Part shown: positions 62,050 to 64,000 of the stretch, in pieces | Numbering within the stretch: the stretch's first letter is position 1 | Layout of the letters: each line of letters opens with the position of its first letter | Assembly: GCA_946807835.1 (NCBI GenBank) | Contig: OX327697.1 | Span: 1,255,001-1,319,000, forward strand | Length of the DNA stretch: 64,000 nucleotides | Reading direction: 5' to 3' | From: Ailanthus altissimus | Lineage: Eukaryota > Streptophyta > Magnoliopsida > Sapindales > Simaroubaceae | Made by a program: the position numbers and the translations under genes | The notes under the pieces: model-generated | Told to the model about the DNA's origin: nothing | The model's input: only the letters and a program-made list of their open reading frames with translations | Databases searched by the model: none

Positions 62050-62588
62050 AATTAAACTATTCAATCTAGTGCACTATCCTAATACATAATAAGTACACTT
62101 CATATAGTGAAACTTTCTAAGTTCACACTTATTTCGTCTTATGAAACTTTTCTATAAGTTTATAAACGATGCCCCTCACACACATTATGAAAATAATAAA
62201 ACAGGAAATCATCACCGTCAACTATTACAATCCTTTACAATTATATCATTACTAATATACTTTTAGGTTTTTGTCCCATTTCAAACAAGGATTTAACTAC
62301 TTAGATCTAGCTGACTCTTATAACTTGCCGACTCGTATAACGTTCCAACTCTTATTAGTGCTAACTCTTAACATTTATAACTCTTAACTCTGTTAACTTT
62401 TAACTTCAGTCTAAACTTCTTTAAAACCAGATCTAAATTCTTTTAGATAATGTAATATCTAAAATATTACAAGCATGTTATTATATATATTTAATATTAA
62501 CGATTTTATTCAAAATGCTTATTGTATAAATATTAAACAATTAATATTCATACAATACTAGAATAACACGTAAGCAGTAATTCTAACA
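62050..62588 (-). repeat. Decayed, internally deleted copia LTR of the 18616 family
   Basis: On the + strand it keeps the block order of 18616-19808: AGTGCACTATCC..ATAAGTACACTTCATAT, TAAGTTCACAC, ATCACCGTCAA, and finally ACACGTAAGCAGTAATTCTAACA. On the minus strand it therefore begins TGTTAGAATTACTGCTTACG. It is about half the full length. Confidence 0.6.
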
Positions 62589-63112
62589 TTATCTTTGTGT
62601 TAAATATATTTTCTAATCAAGAAACACTATCTCTGACTAACAAACATTTTTTTTTTTGACATTATAGTGTGAAAAGTTAATTTTAATCAAGATTTATAAC
62701 GTGACTTGCTATTGTTTCTTCACGATCTAAAAAGATGTGTAAGTTTATTATTCAAGAATCTAAATGAAAAGGATAAACTTAAGGAGGAAAATTTAATGAA
62801 TATTAATTGGCCAGTCACATTGCGTCAATGTTAATTGAAATTTCTATTTTATTTCACAATCTCCCATTTTATAGCTTTGGGTTAAAAGATGGAAACTTAA
62901 AAAGGTTTATGTTCATTATAATCATTTTAACTAACAGTAGCTAGATAAAACTCTTAAGGGTGCCTTATAGTTCATAATACAAGTACATCTCTTATGGCAA
63001 AGAAAGTTATTGCTTCTCGAACTTACTTTTATTCGTTACAATTTATATGCATGAAATTAAATGACCCAAATCGGGAAAAACACAAAGCTTGGCCCTTGGA
63101 GCATATTAGGCA
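62589..63112. other. Spacer, no gene
   Basis: AT-rich. No supported feature before the kinase relic. Confidence 0.4.
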
Positions 63113-63345
63113 CTAAGCTAGGCACATTACTTGGTTTCTAAGGATTGATATGGGAATTTCTTGAAGTACATGTTCTGCCGATGGTGCCTTGCGGGAAAGA
63201 AATTGTTGAGACACATACTGCATTGTAGGTCTAGACTTTAGTTTGGAGTTTAAGCAAGCAAACGCTATGAATAATATCTTGCAAGATCTTTCGATCCTTT
63301 GGACTTGAGGGACGTCCATCAACTAACTAATAATCTTCTTCATCC
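63113..63345 (-). pseudogene. Decayed duplicate of the receptor kinase 3' end
   Basis: The minus-strand frame reads ILFIAFACLNSKLKSRPTMQ then YVSQQFLSRKAPSAEHVLQE. This parallels [40 protein letters not shown] of the neighbouring gene. Upstream (toward 63345) the similarity continues only with stops and frameshifts. Confidence 0.75.
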
Positions 63346-63471
63346 ACCAACTAATTCCTTTCATAAGAAAATCTATAGGATGGAGTTTAATTCTTTTACT
63401 GGCCGATGTTGATTTCTTTGAACAAAAATTACAAGGATAATATTTATGAGATACATTTATGATTTAAAATC

Positions 63472-64000
63472 TCATCCTTTAACCAAATGCAGTCCTTCAC
63501 TTCTAATTTCTGGTATGGAAATTTCCTTAGAAACAGGTTTCGCCAATGGTGACTTGCGGGCAAGAAATTCTTGAGAAATGCGTTGCATTGTAGGTCGAGA
63601 CTTAGGTTTGGGCTGCAAGCATGCAAATGCGACTGTTGAAACAAGAATAATATCCTGAAAAACCTTCCGATCAATTGATTGTGACAATCGTTGATCTAAA
63701 ATGTCGATCAACCTTATTTTTTGATTAGATGATGATGATAACAACAAGAGGAGATCTCCAGGGTGTTGTCCCATTAGTACTTCAAGTGCCACCACTCCAA
63801 AGCTATAAACATTACATTTCTTTGTCGCAACCGCTGTGTATGCAAGTTCTACATGAAAAAGAAAATGTGTAAGACGTACCATAGGTTAATACATGTTACC
63901 AAAAATTGAAATGATAAAGAAAGAATGAGAAGTTGATCACCTGGAGCAATGTATCCATAAGTGCCTGCCACTATAGTTCTATTTGACGAATCTGAATTCA
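63472..64000 (-). CDS. LRR receptor-like protein kinase, C-terminal part (5' beyond window)
   Basis: Two minus-strand exons: 64000-63941 (continuing outside) and 63848-63472, with a GT-AG intron between. The join reads [20 protein letters not shown], the end of the activation loop with the APE motif. Then come [20 protein letters not shown] (subdomain IX) and [15 protein letters not shown] (subdomain XI Arg), ending HLVKG before TGA. The pattern is that of MIK2-like class XII-type plant LRR kinases, plasma-membrane receptors. Odd: subdomain IX reads KCNVYSFG, with Asn where Asp is nearly invariant. ATP-site and DFG parts are outside the window, so I cannot judge whether it is intact. Confidence 0.85.

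Noticed and set aside
1..64000. CRISPR arrays, bacterial operons, tRNA or rRNA genes
   Set aside because: The 21-base repeats at 38234 have unequal spacers and sit in a retrotransposon. No cloverleaf or rRNA sequence was recognised by reading. A tRNAscan run would be needed to exclude tRNAs fully.

Overview
This is plant nuclear DNA, almost certainly from a eudicot. Evidence: AT-rich intergenic sequence, genes of 17-18 exons with GT-AG introns, Ty1-copia and Ty3-gypsy LTR retrotransposons, pentatricopeptide-repeat (PPR) relics and a plant leucine-rich-repeat type receptor kinase. I cannot name the species from sequence alone.

The core is a tandem array of four genes for large DUF627/DUF629/UCH proteins ('ubiquitin carboxyl-terminal hydrolase-related', peptidase family C19), all on the + strand. 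Gene 1 (window start to 6445) is cut at its 5' side by the window edge. Gene A (10139-17990, 18 exons, 1524 codons) and gene B (23816-31670) are nearly identical. Gene D (52492-59228) is the most diverged. I placed exons by aligning the four copies. All junctions are GT-AG, phases agree between copies, and the reading frames stay open. The expected order is an N-terminal basic region, DUF627 (TPR-like), DUF629 with a C2H2-like finger, a UCH domain with Cys and His boxes, then a charged coiled segment. Genes 1, A and B carry an extra C-terminal module that looks like the first part of a second UCH domain without its catalytic Cys.

A and B lie in a 13.6-13.7 kb direct tandem duplication (8115-21769 and 21816-35436). 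It contains upstream sequence, the whole gene and the 3' part of a minus-strand copia element. The junction between the units (21770-21815) carries patched filler sequence.

From 32279 to about 45875 the window is mostly retrotransposon. A minus-strand copia element (32279-44706) is interrupted by two gypsy-type solo LTRs, one with a perfect 5-bp target duplication, and abuts a degraded TNT1/Tork-like copia pol. Broken PPR gene pieces lie between the DUF629 genes (7316-7515, 45885-46605, 51490-51925), and one is joined to a relic DUF629 exon. This suggests an older alternating DUF629/PPR array. From 46606 to 51489 and from 60054 to 63112 the sequence is AT-rich with further LTR remnants. The window ends inside a minus-strand receptor-like kinase gene (63472-64000 and beyond), next to a decayed duplicate of its 3' end.

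Family function, ubiquitin-protease relatives of uncertain activity, comes from known homologues. Nothing here shows biochemical activity.
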